Under the pieces are notes generated by a model. It had not been told where the DNA came from, did not search any database, and saw nothing but the letters and a program-made list of their open reading frames with translations. From the NCBI GenBank assembly GCA_030595845.1, contig JAUVCL010000043.1, positions 1-13,936 on the forward strand: 13,936 nucleotides of DNA, in the 5' to 3' direction. This DNA comes from Campylobacterota bacterium (GTDB taxonomy: Bacteria; Campylobacterota; Campylobacteria; Campylobacterales; Sulfurovaceae). Positions 6,703-12,692 of the stretch are shown here, in pieces. Numbering within the stretch: position 1 is the first letter of the stretch; each line of letters begins with the position of its first letter. Made by a program: the position numbers and the translations under genes.

Positions 6703-7482
6703 ATGACAAGAATAAGTTTAACACTACTCATCACTTTAGTTTTTAGCACAAATGTCTCAGCAGAGACTAATAGCACTGAATCATTAGAAGATATGTCCGA
6801 CCCATTGGCTGTTTATACACGTGGAGCCATTGGGGTTACCAATAAAGGTATGAACATCAAAATGGGCATACAGTACGACAGTGGGGATGACAACAAAAAT
6901 GTTATGAATGTTATTGAAATAAAAGGATTTGGTGGTGAAACCATAGGATGGGATGGTCCTTATGAAAGAAGTAACTCTATAGATTCATTGCGTTACCGTA
7001 ATTTTTCTCTAGACAAAGCAGACGGACGAGGTACACAGATAGACATCACTTATAATTTTCATTCTGAGTCAGGTGTTGCAAGCTACAGTTTTTTACAAGG
7101 ATTCCCCAAATGGCATAATTTCAACTTTTACCCACTTTTGGGTGTAGGGTTCTCTTATGGGAACAATGTCCTTCAAGATGATGGAAGTACCCAAAGTGGA
7201 CTTTCGATACCTGGGGCACTTGCCGTAGTAGGACTGTATGGCAAGTATACAGTCACTGACAACATTTGGATCAACTACAATCCTTTTTGGTCTGTGGGCC
7301 TAGTAGGGTCTGACCTCTTTATGGATCATGGTTTTGAAGGACATTCCTCTGTGTTAACACATGAGATCGCTCTCTCCTACAAGCTTTCTACACGTTCAAA
7401 TGTCCGTTATTTTGCTAATTGGTCCGAATATGTTAGCTTTGAAGATGGTACACATCGTATAGAGTATAATTATCAGTTTTAG
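6703..7482 (+). CDS. Putative outer-membrane beta-barrel protein
   Basis: A 259-residue protein with a signal peptide (hydrophobic 4-18, cleavage after V-S-A near 20). After a short acidic linker come alternating amphipathic strands with Gly/Asp/Asn-rich turns, and the last strand ends Y-N-Y-Q-F with terminal Phe, the usual signal for the barrel-assembly machinery. Aromatic belts are frequent (W-I-N-Y-N-P-F-W, F-P-K-W-H-N-F-N-F-Y). No named family is recognised. It follows the binding-protein gene by 14 bases, with GAGAGAAG as ribosome site, so the two are almost certainly co-transcribed. A porin or envelope-structure role in the sulfatase operon is plausible. Confidence 0.75.
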   Translation: MTRISLTLLITLVFSTNVSAETNSTESLEDMSDPLAVYTRGAIGVTNKGMNIKMGIQYDSGDDNKNVMNVIEIKGFGGETIGWDGPYERSNSIDSLRYRNFSLDKADGRGTQIDITYNFHSESGVASYSFLQGFPKWHNFNFYPLLGVGFSYGNNVLQDDGSTQSGLSIPGALAVVGLYGKYTVTDNIWINYNPFWSVGLVGSDLFMDHGFEGHSSVLTHEIALSYKLSTRSNVRYFANWSEYVSFEDGTHRIEYNYQF

Positions 7483-7512
7483 AAACCTTGTAAAGCTATA
7501 TATTTAAAAAAG
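7483..7512. repeat. Degenerate copy of the palindromic repeat
   Basis: The sequence after the 6703-7482 stop keeps the left arm (AAACCTTGTAAA) and the spacer-like TATATATTT of copies 1 and 2, but the right arm is replaced by an A-rich stretch that leads into the ribosome site of the next gene. The resemblance is clear over about 28 bases and no stem can form. It may be a decayed copy or chance AT similarity. Confidence 0.4.
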
Positions 7513-7523
7513 AAGGAATAACC

Positions 7524-8369
7524 ATGAAAAAATCAAATAAAGTCATTTTAACCAGTCTCTTAAGTGGAGCTTTTCTTAGTTCTACTGCTTTTGCTGAAAG
7601 TAGAGCTGGAATACACCCATTATTAACCGATGAGTTTACTGGACAAGTAGGTTTTCTCTATGCCGATACAGCATCAAACTTGGGAGCAAAGGGTTCACTT
7701 CCCAACGACATCGTTGATGACATTGACTTCGAAAATGATTTGGGTTTTGGAGACAGAGATAATGTTTTAGATGCTAGTTTCAAATGGCATTTTTCTGAAA
7801 AATATCATGTATCTCTTGACTACATAGATATTGACAGAGAAGCATCTGCTACTTTAACTAAAGATATAAGTTGGGAAGATACAGATTATGCGGCAGGAGC
7901 AAATGTAACCGCCAGTTTAAAGGTTAATATTGCCAAGCTATTTGTGGGCTATTCTTTTAAACAAACAGAACAATGGGAATTAGGCGCAGGTCTAGGACTG
8001 CATTTAATGGATTTAGATGCACAAATTGCCGGTAATGCATCAGTTGATGGCAATGACATAGGATATTCAACCCAAGGAGACGATTTCCTTGCACCATTGC
8101 CAAACATCGGCGGGTATGGAGCCTATGCTTTTTCATCTAAATTGATCGTTACAGGTAGAGTAGATTGGTTTTCTGCAAGTATCGGAGATTATAGTGGTGG
8201 CTTACTTAGTATGGGTGCTGATGTTCAATACCAAGCATTTGAGAATGTCGGGTTTGGTATAGGTTACCATTATTTGAATGTAGATATTTCAGTAGATACA
8301 TCAGACTGGCATGGTGAAGCAGACTATACTTACCATGGTCCCAAATTATATATGACGATGAATTTTTAA
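7524..8369 (+). CDS. Outer-membrane beta-barrel protein
   Basis: A 281-residue protein with a signal peptide (hydrophobic 8-23, cleavage after A-F-A near 24). The mature sequence has about eight to ten amphipathic strands and acidic loops (D-I-V-D-D-I-D-F-E-N-D-L-G), with the terminal strand K-L-Y-M-T-M-N-F ending in Phe. It resembles generic OmpW/OmpA-barrel-like proteins in which one loop region reads L-D-A-S-F-K-W-H-F, but I cannot assign a precise family. AAGAAGGA precedes the ATG. It lies 41 bases after the preceding barrel gene, and the gap holds the decayed repeat. It is probably the last gene of the sulfatase operon; a palindromic repeat copy 60 bases beyond the stop may terminate it. 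Confidence 0.75.
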   Translation: MKKSNKVILTSLLSGAFLSSTAFAESRAGIHPLLTDEFTGQVGFLYADTASNLGAKGSLPNDIVDDIDFENDLGFGDRDNVLDASFKWHFSEKYHVSLDYIDIDREASATLTKDISWEDTDYAAGANVTASLKVNIAKLFVGYSFKQTEQWELGAGLGLHLMDLDAQIAGNASVDGNDIGYSTQGDDFLAPLPNIGGYGAYAFSSKLIVTGRVDWFSASIGDYSGGLLSMGADVQYQAFENVGFGIGYHYLNVDISVDTSDWHGEADYTYHGPKLYMTMNF

Positions 8370-8429
8370 TAATCTTCTCTCTTAAAGAGTATTCCCTAGT
8401 TTATGGCTTATATTCTGATTGGTTTATTC

Positions 8430-8462
8430 AAAACCTTATAATCTAACAAATTTTATAAGGTT
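8430..8462. repeat. Palindromic intergenic repeat, copy 3 (likely terminator)
   Basis: AACCTTATAA (8432-8441) pairs perfectly with TTATAAGGTT (8453-8462), with the same 11-nt spacer length as copies 1 and 2 but a different spacer sequence. Conservation of the arms over the spacer suggests that the stem is what matters. It is well placed to terminate the 7524-8369 transcript. Confidence 0.65.
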
Positions 8463-8510
8463 AATCGCTGTAGCGATGTCTGTAGCCCATAAATCTATAA
8501 CATCTCATAG

Positions 8511-8548
8511 AAAACCTTATAAAATGTTCTATATAGGAGGTTTTATAA
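8511..8548 (+). repeat. Palindromic repeat, degenerate copy 4, overlapping a ribosome site
   Basis: AAAACCTTATAA (8511-8522) is intact, but the right half reads AGGAGGTTTTATAA (8535-8548). Two pairings compete: AAAACCT (8511-8517) with AGGTTTT (8538-8544), or TTATAAAA (8517-8524) with TTTTATAA (8541-8548). Either would mask the AGGAGG ribosome site or the start region of the tiny ORF at 8548. Confidence 0.5.
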
Positions 8549-8633
8549 TGTTTAGTGTGATAAAAAATGTACTTATATCATTGCCTTGATCCCTGTCGTG
8601 AAAAATTTAGTATTTGGAAGACTATTTTTTTGA
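8548..8633 (+). pseudogene. Possible tiny hydrophobic ORF, frameshifted
   Basis: A perfect AGGAGG (8535-8540) sits 7 nt before ATG 8548. The open frame gives only 13 residues (stop 8587-8589). Removing an AT dinucleotide at 8575-8576, in TTATATC, would join it to a second frame ending at 8631-8633. That yields about 27 residues of strongly hydrophobic sequence, M-F-S-V-I-K-N-V-L-I then I-A-L-I-P-V-V-K-N-L-V-F-G-R-L-F-F. That is the size and character of a one-helix membrane peptide. It could be a disrupted small protein, a slippage-switched one, or chance. No family is recognised. Confidence 0.3.
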
Positions 8634-8666
8634 AGTGCTTATAAAGCCCTCAAATAAAAGGATTAA

Positions 8667-8695
8667 TGGTATCAAGAGAAGGACTCGAAATCTCC
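8667..8695 (-). other. tRNA 3'-end-like sequence, possible old attachment site
   Basis: On the minus strand, 8689 down to 8667 reads as a T-loop (TTCGAGT), a 5-nt T-stem strand (CCTTC), 7 acceptor bases, a discriminator A and CCA, in exactly tRNA spacing. The 5' T-stem strand (GAGAT) does not pair properly and no tRNA body follows, so this is not a functional tRNA. A bare T-loop-to-CCA segment is what integrases leave as an attachment core. Chance similarity is possible. Confidence 0.25.
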
Positions 8696-9592
8696 CTAGT
8701 TGACTTTATATTTGTCTTTATCATTCGCATACGCTATCTTTCCCTTATAATTCTTACGTATCTCACGGCTTGTCTCTTTCTCTTTCCCTAGTGTTCTTAA
8801 CATCCTATGAGAGAGTACGACAGACTTTGCTTCTGCTTTTTTTGCTATTTCTCCGATGATAAGTGGTGTCATATGCAGTTGTGCTGCTACACCTTTTGCA
8901 TTTTTAGGTACAGCATTGTGCATGACCAAAATATCTGTTTTATAACCCAGTTTTTCAAGGGTGTGGTAGTCACCGTTCATATCTCCAGAGAATGTAACAG
9001 ACTTTTTACCAACATTGACTCTGTAGGCTATAGCAGGTATGGGGCCGTGATGAACAGAGACTGCTGAGATGCTGATGTTACCCTGTTTATAGATGACTTT
9101 CTCTTTTTTACGCATAGAGATGTCATGTGCTTTGAGCTGTAGACTTGCATCACCGTTTAAGTGATCACCCAGGTACTGCCATGCACCATCGTCATCATCA
9201 AAGAGTCTTTCTAGAAACTCTTCTGTACTTGGCATAAATTTGTTATCATCAGGTCCATAGATATGCAGTTTTCCTGATGCTCTCGTAAAAAAAGAGGATT
9301 TAAGCAGGGCAGGCAGATCAGCTGTATGATCAACATGTAGATGTGTGAGTAGAATGACATCTAGATCTTTAATACGGGCTCCCGCTTCCTCAAAACGTAA
9401 TGAGGCACCTCCACCAAAGTCTACGAGTATCTTGCTTTTACCGTCTATCCATATAATGTATGCGGAAGAGGCACGTTTATCTCCACTTTCGGGACCACCT
9501 GAACCTAAAACCTGAAGGGTGATCTTGGGTTGAGCAAAGAGCAAAAGCGAAGAAAAAAAGAATAGATAGAGTGTCTTTTTAAGATTTGGCAT
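8696..9592 (-). CDS. Periplasmic metallo-beta-lactamase-fold hydrolase
   Basis: A 298-residue protein with a signal peptide (hydrophobic 7-20, F-A-Q near 21), so exported. The metal-binding motif T-H-L-H-V-D-H gives H84, H86, D88 and H89; further ligands are H181 or H182, D204 (F-S-G-D-M-N-G) and H262 (L-S-H-R). This RNase-Z-like layout, with G-S-G-G-P near the N-terminus and L-V-D-F-G-G-G before the motif, resembles the AtsA-like arylsulfatase subgroup of the superfamily, which also contains many uncharacterised phosphodiesterase- or lactonase-like enzymes. Substrate is unknown; a second sulfate-ester hydrolase beside the sulfatase locus is attractive but unproven. GAGG lies 6 bases before the ATG. 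The gene is divergent from the DoxX gene and preceded by a 16-codon overlapping ORF. Confidence 0.85.
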   Translation of the reverse strand: MPNLKKTLYLFFFSSLLLFAQPKITLQVLGSGGPESGDKRASSAYIIWIDGKSKILVDFGGGASLRFEEAGARIKDLDVILLTHLHVDHTADLPALLKSSFFTRASGKLHIYGPDDNKFMPSTEEFLERLFDDDDGAWQYLGDHLNGDASLQLKAHDISMRKKEKVIYKQGNISISAVSVHHGPIPAIAYRVNVGKKSVTFSGDMNGDYHTLEKLGYKTDILVMHNAVPKNAKGVAAQLHMTPLIIGEIAKKAEAKSVVLSHRMLRTLGKEKETSREIRKNYKGKIAYANDKDKYKVN

Positions 9593-9629
9593 TTAATGCC
9601 TCGTGGTATTGAAGTAGATTGTTTGTCAT
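9579..9629 (-). CDS. Possible 16-codon leader ORF overlapping the hydrolase start
   Basis: On the minus strand ATG at 9629 follows AAAGGAAA with good spacing and encodes M-T-N-N-L-L-Q-Y-H-E-A-L-N-A-K-S, stopping at 9579. The stop lies 14 bases inside the hydrolase gene (start 9592). Its ribosome site is better than the hydrolase's own, suggesting translational coupling or a short leader peptide. It may also be fortuitous. Confidence 0.3.
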   Translation of the reverse strand: MTNNLLQYHEALNAKS

Positions 9630-9663
9630 ATGTTTCCTTTATTTTTATCTGATACATGTTTGC

Positions 9664-9707
9664 TACACAAATTATAGTGTATAATGATTTTATGTAATAT
9701 TTGTGTA
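9664..9707. promoter_or_regulatory. Divergent promoter pair inside a dyad
   Basis: ATTATAGTGTATAAT (9671-9685) holds back-to-back -10 boxes: TATAAT on plus (9680-9685, toward DoxX at 9723) and on minus (9676-9671, toward the hydrolase at 9592). Flanking it are perfect 9-bp inverted arms, TACACAAAT (9664-9672) and ATTTGTGTA (9699-9707). A protein bound there would cover both promoters. Confidence 0.45.
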
Positions 9708-9722
9708 ACAGGAGGAAGTTTT

Positions 9723-10166
9723 ATGAAAGATTTTTTAGGGGAGTTATATGTGTTGTTCGCGTATCCGAAGAATCTCATTCTTTTGGTATCTCGGATCGTT
9801 TTGGCTTATGGTTTTTCACTTCCTGCACTTCTTAAGATCAATGATCTTGACGGGACGGTAAGTTGGTTTGAAAGTATATCTATACCTTTTCCTACATTAT
9901 TTGCCTATTTGGTTTCCGGATTGGAATCTGTAGGCATCATCCTTCTGATATTGGGTCTATTTACTCGTTATATCTCGATACTGCTTGGTTTTGTTATGAT
10001 AGGTGCTATTATGTTTGTACATCTTCCCAATGGCTTTTCAGCAAGTAATGGAGGGTTTGAAATACCATTATATTATTTGATATTTCTCATGATCTTTGCT
10101 ACACACGGTGCGGGTAAATACAGTCTAGACAGAGTACTGTCCAAGGATGGTAAGCATGAACAATAA
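9723..10166 (+). CDS. DoxX-family membrane protein
   Basis: A 147-residue inner-membrane protein with four hydrophobic segments, the DoxX/DUF417-like four-helix layout. Typical features are L-V-S-R-I-V-L-A-Y-G-F near the N-terminus, G-L-E-S-V-G-I-I-L-L-I-L-G-L-F-T-R in the second helix, H-L-P-N-G-F in the loop and G-A-G-K-Y-S-L-D-R at the end. DoxX proteins are linked to respiratory or redox functions, with thiosulfate:quinone oxidoreductase as the namesake; many have no proven role. ATG 9723 is chosen over the in-frame 9684 because AGGAGG (9710-9715) sits 7 bases before it, and 9684 lies within the -10 box. The gene overlaps the next one by 11 bases, implying coupled translation and joint function. 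Confidence 0.85.
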   Translation: MKDFLGELYVLFAYPKNLILLVSRIVLAYGFSLPALLKINDLDGTVSWFESISIPFPTLFAYLVSGLESVGIILLILGLFTRYISILLGFVMIGAIMFVHLPNGFSASNGGFEIPLYYLIFLMIFATHGAGKYSLDRVLSKDGKHEQ

Positions 10167-11862
10167 AGAATTTACATGGCAGTTCCCACTTCTTAATGCC
10201 GACTGGTTTGTGTTATTCAAGTTGTTAGCTATCATACTGTTGATAGTCCTGATAGCTATTTATATATATGACCGCTTTATTCAAAGAAAGAACCAACTGC
10301 TTATTAACTATCCTCTTGTCGGACGTATGCGTTATCTTTTTTATCTTTTACGAAATCCTATGCGTCAGTATTTTGGTGATGAAACCTATTATGACTCTTT
10401 TGAAAAACTTGAATGGATCAATAAAGTTTCAGATGGCAAAAATGCCTATTTGTCTTTTTCCCCTGCTACTCCATATGGTAACCAAAAAACACTTTTTAGA
10501 CATGCTAATTTTGTCAAAGAAATACATGAAGTACAAGGTGAGTTTTCTGTTCTCTTTGGAGAAAATAGAAAGGTCCCCTATGTAAGTAAAAGTATTATAG
10601 GTAGATCTGCTATGAGTGATGGCGCCATTTCTCCTGAAGGAACACGTGCCTTTGCAAGAGGTTCATATAATGGACATTTTCCTATCAATACTGGGGAAGG
10701 TGGTTTAACTTCAAACTTTCTTGCTACCTTGAATTTGAAAGATTGTGAGAGTGCTTATCTTGAAATGAAAGAAGGAACTTTGTTTGCTAAGTCTGTTTAT
10801 AGAATAATGGGACTTTTTACAAACAGAGAAGTTTCTCAACGTCTTTATAGAAGTATGGTCGTACGACAAAAAGATAGCGGTTCATTTATTTTTGATAGAG
10901 CCAGACTGGTCTATTTTCGTATTGATTGGACTACTCCATTGGATCTGTTCCCTGAAAGTGTACCTGATGGTATCCCGGATATTATTTTTCAGATGGGCTC
11001 TGGTCTTTATGGTGTAAGAGATGAAAAAGGAAATTTTGATGAGGAGCGCTACCAAAAAGTAATGCGTTTTTGTAGTATGACAGAAGTGAAACTTGCACAG
11101 GGGGCCAAACAAACAGGAGGTAAACTTCTTGCAACTAAAGTAAGTGATGATATCGCATACTACAGAGGTATACCAGCACATAAAGACCTTATAAGTCCAA
11201 ATCGTTTTCCCTATGCAACAGATATGGAGACTTTTTTCAATTTTCTGGGGAATTTACAGAAATTGTCAGATAAACCTGTAGGCTTTAAAATTGTAATTTC
11301 TACAAAGGCAAGTTTTGAAGAGTATGCCAAAGCATTACATGAAAGAGTATTAAATGGGCAAAGTCTTCCTGATTTTATTACGATAGATGGAGGGGATGGC
11401 GGCTCAGCAACAGCCCCGTTGGAGATGATGTCTAAGATAGGGTTGCCTATACGTGAAGCACTTCTTATAGTCAATAAAGTATTAAAAGAATTTGGACTAA
11501 AAGAGCACATAAGAATTATCGCCAGTGAAAAAGTACTCACACCTGATGATGTTGTCGAATTGCTTTGTCATGGGGCAGATTTTATCAATATTGCCAGAGG
11601 CTTTATGATCTCTGCAGGATGTATACGTGCCAGGGAGTGTAGTGGCGCAAATGGCAGAGACTGTCCTGTAGGTCTGGCTACCATGAACGAATCAAAACGG
11701 AGTAAGTACCTTGTGATTGAAAAATCAAAACACATTGCATTTTATCATCATCAACTTCTTCACGGTGTACGTTCTTTACTTGCTGTGATGGGTAAGACGG
11801 ATATCAATGAACTACGAATGAGTGATCTTATACTTCGTACTAAAAAAGATAGACGCAACTAA
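10156..11862 (+). CDS. Membrane-anchored GltB-like FMN-binding protein (glutamate synthase family)
   Basis: A 568-residue protein. One N-terminal transmembrane helix (about 18-38) precedes a domain like the FMN/iron-sulfur central part of glutamate synthase. Seen are the G-D-E-T-Y lead-in, G-A-I-S-P-E-G near 160, F-I-T-I-D-G-G-D-G-G-S-A-T-A-P around 410-425 (flavin phosphate/substrate region) and the cluster motif C489-x5-C495-x7-C503-P-V-G. Glutamate synthases usually have C-x5-C-x4-C, so the last spacing is longer. It lacks the N-terminal glutamine amidotransferase and the GltB C-terminal domain, so ammonia-generating glutamate synthesis is unlikely. It belongs to stand-alone 'FMN-binding glutamate synthase family' proteins (YerD-like) of unknown reaction. 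Start 10156 fits AAGGA (10143-10147); 10147 is a possible alternative. It overlaps the DoxX gene. Confidence 0.85.
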   Translation: MNNKEFTWQFPLLNADWFVLFKLLAIILLIVLIAIYIYDRFIQRKNQLLINYPLVGRMRYLFYLLRNPMRQYFGDETYYDSFEKLEWINKVSDGKNAYLSFSPATPYGNQKTLFRHANFVKEIHEVQGEFSVLFGENRKVPYVSKSIIGRSAMSDGAISPEGTRAFARGSYNGHFPINTGEGGLTSNFLATLNLKDCESAYLEMKEGTLFAKSVYRIMGLFTNREVSQRLYRSMVVRQKDSGSFIFDRARLVYFRIDWTTPLDLFPESVPDGIPDIIFQMGSGLYGVRDEKGNFDEERYQKVMRFCSMTEVKLAQGAKQTGGKLLATKVSDDIAYYRGIPAHKDLISPNRFPYATDMETFFNFLGNLQKLSDKPVGFKIVISTKASFEEYAKALHERVLNGQSLPDFITIDGGDGGSATAPLEMMSKIGLPIREALLIVNKVLKEFGLKEHIRIIASEKVLTPDDVVELLCHGADFINIARGFMISAGCIRARECSGANGRDCPVGLATMNESKRSKYLVIEKSKHIAFYHHQLLHGVRSLLAVMGKTDINELRMSDLILRTKKDRRN

Positions 11863-11884
11863 GTGTGAATGTAACCCTTCACAC
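11863..11884 (+). terminator. Hairpin immediately after the GltB-like gene
   Basis: GTGTGAA (11863-11869) pairs perfectly with TTCACAC (11878-11884) around an 8-nt loop, beginning right after the stop codon. No U run follows, so it may serve as a weak or bidirectional terminator in the convergent gap with upp. Confidence 0.4.
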
Positions 11885-11957
11885 CTATCTTCATACTTCA
11901 AAGTGTTATTTGAGTTTTCCGTTCCCATAGTGCTCAAAAAGGTAATCGGTTGTACCC

Positions 11958-12581
11958 TTATTCCTCTGTATTGTAAGAGCGGTCACCCGCATCTCCCAGA
12001 CCAGGTATGATAAACATATTTTCATTGAGCTTTTCATCTATTTGTGTAATGTAAATATCAATATCCGGGTGTTTTTGTTCTAAAATGGAGATGCCTTCGG
12101 GAGAGCCTATAAGATTGAGCGAAATAATTTTTTTGGGTGACTTGGATTTTATGACCATAATGGCATCACACAATGACCCGGCAGTTGCCACCATGGGGTC
12201 TAAGAGTATGACGGTTTTACCTTTACATTCAGGTATACGATCATAATAAAGTACACTCTGATGGGTATTCTCATCACGTTTCATAGCTAAAAATCCTGAA
12301 GATGCTTTCGGGAAAAGTGCGGTGGCTGATTCTATCATGGGAAGTCCTGCACGTAAGATGGTAACAAAAAGAAGATCATTTTCTTTGATGAATTCAAATG
12401 CCTGTTCACCCTGCCAAGTTGTGATCGTTTGCTGTTCAAGTATTTCTGTTTTGAATGCTTCATACGCTAGGAGTCGTGTTAATTCTTGTACGATATGACG
12501 AAAACGTAATGCATCTGTTTTGGTTTCTCTTAAATGGTTTAACAATGTTTTCGCAACGGGGTTAGAAAGTTCATGAATCAT
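11958..12581 (-). CDS. upp: Uracil phosphoribosyltransferase
   Basis: Converts uracil and PRPP to UMP in the cytoplasm (pyrimidine salvage). The 207-residue length is normal for the family. Conserved elements are R-A-G-L-P-M (77-82), the PRPP loop D-P-M-V-A-T-A-G-S (128-136, usually L-A-T-G-G-S) and the C-terminal uracil-binding segment I-P-G-L-G-D-A-G-D-R (192-201). AAAGG precedes the start on the minus strand, and TATAAT at 12622-12617 is a likely -10. It is convergent with the GltB-like gene and divergent from the FtsH-like gene. No nearby gene is tied to pyrimidine metabolism. Confidence 0.95.
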   Translation of the reverse strand: MIHELSNPVAKTLLNHLRETKTDALRFRHIVQELTRLLAYEAFKTEILEQQTITTWQGEQAFEFIKENDLLFVTILRAGLPMIESATALFPKASSGFLAMKRDENTHQSVLYYDRIPECKGKTVILLDPMVATAGSLCDAIMVIKSKSPKKIISLNLIGSPEGISILEQKHPDIDIYITQIDEKLNENMFIIPGLGDAGDRSYNTEE

Positions 12582-12616
12582 ACTGTACCTTTCAACTTGG
12601 AATAATCTACAAACCT

Positions 12617-12622
12617 ATTATA
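12617..12622 (-). promoter_or_regulatory. Putative -10 box of upp
   Basis: TATAAT on the minus strand, 35 bases before the upp ATG. No clear -35. On the other strand TAAAAT (12655-12660) is a plausible -10 for the divergent AAA gene. Confidence 0.4.
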
Positions 12623-12692
12623 CCTACTTGTTGTTATATGAGGTGCCCTTATGTTAAAATAAGACCATAGGTATCATTAAAAAGGATAAACG

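Noticed and set aside
9..8548. Repeats considered as a CRISPR array
   Set aside because: Copies are thousands of bases apart, palindromic and in separate intergenic gaps, with no regular spacers and no cas genes.
10147..11862. Glutamate synthase large subunit (gltB)
   Set aside because: The amidotransferase domain and C-terminal domain are absent, a membrane helix is added, and no gltD lies nearby.
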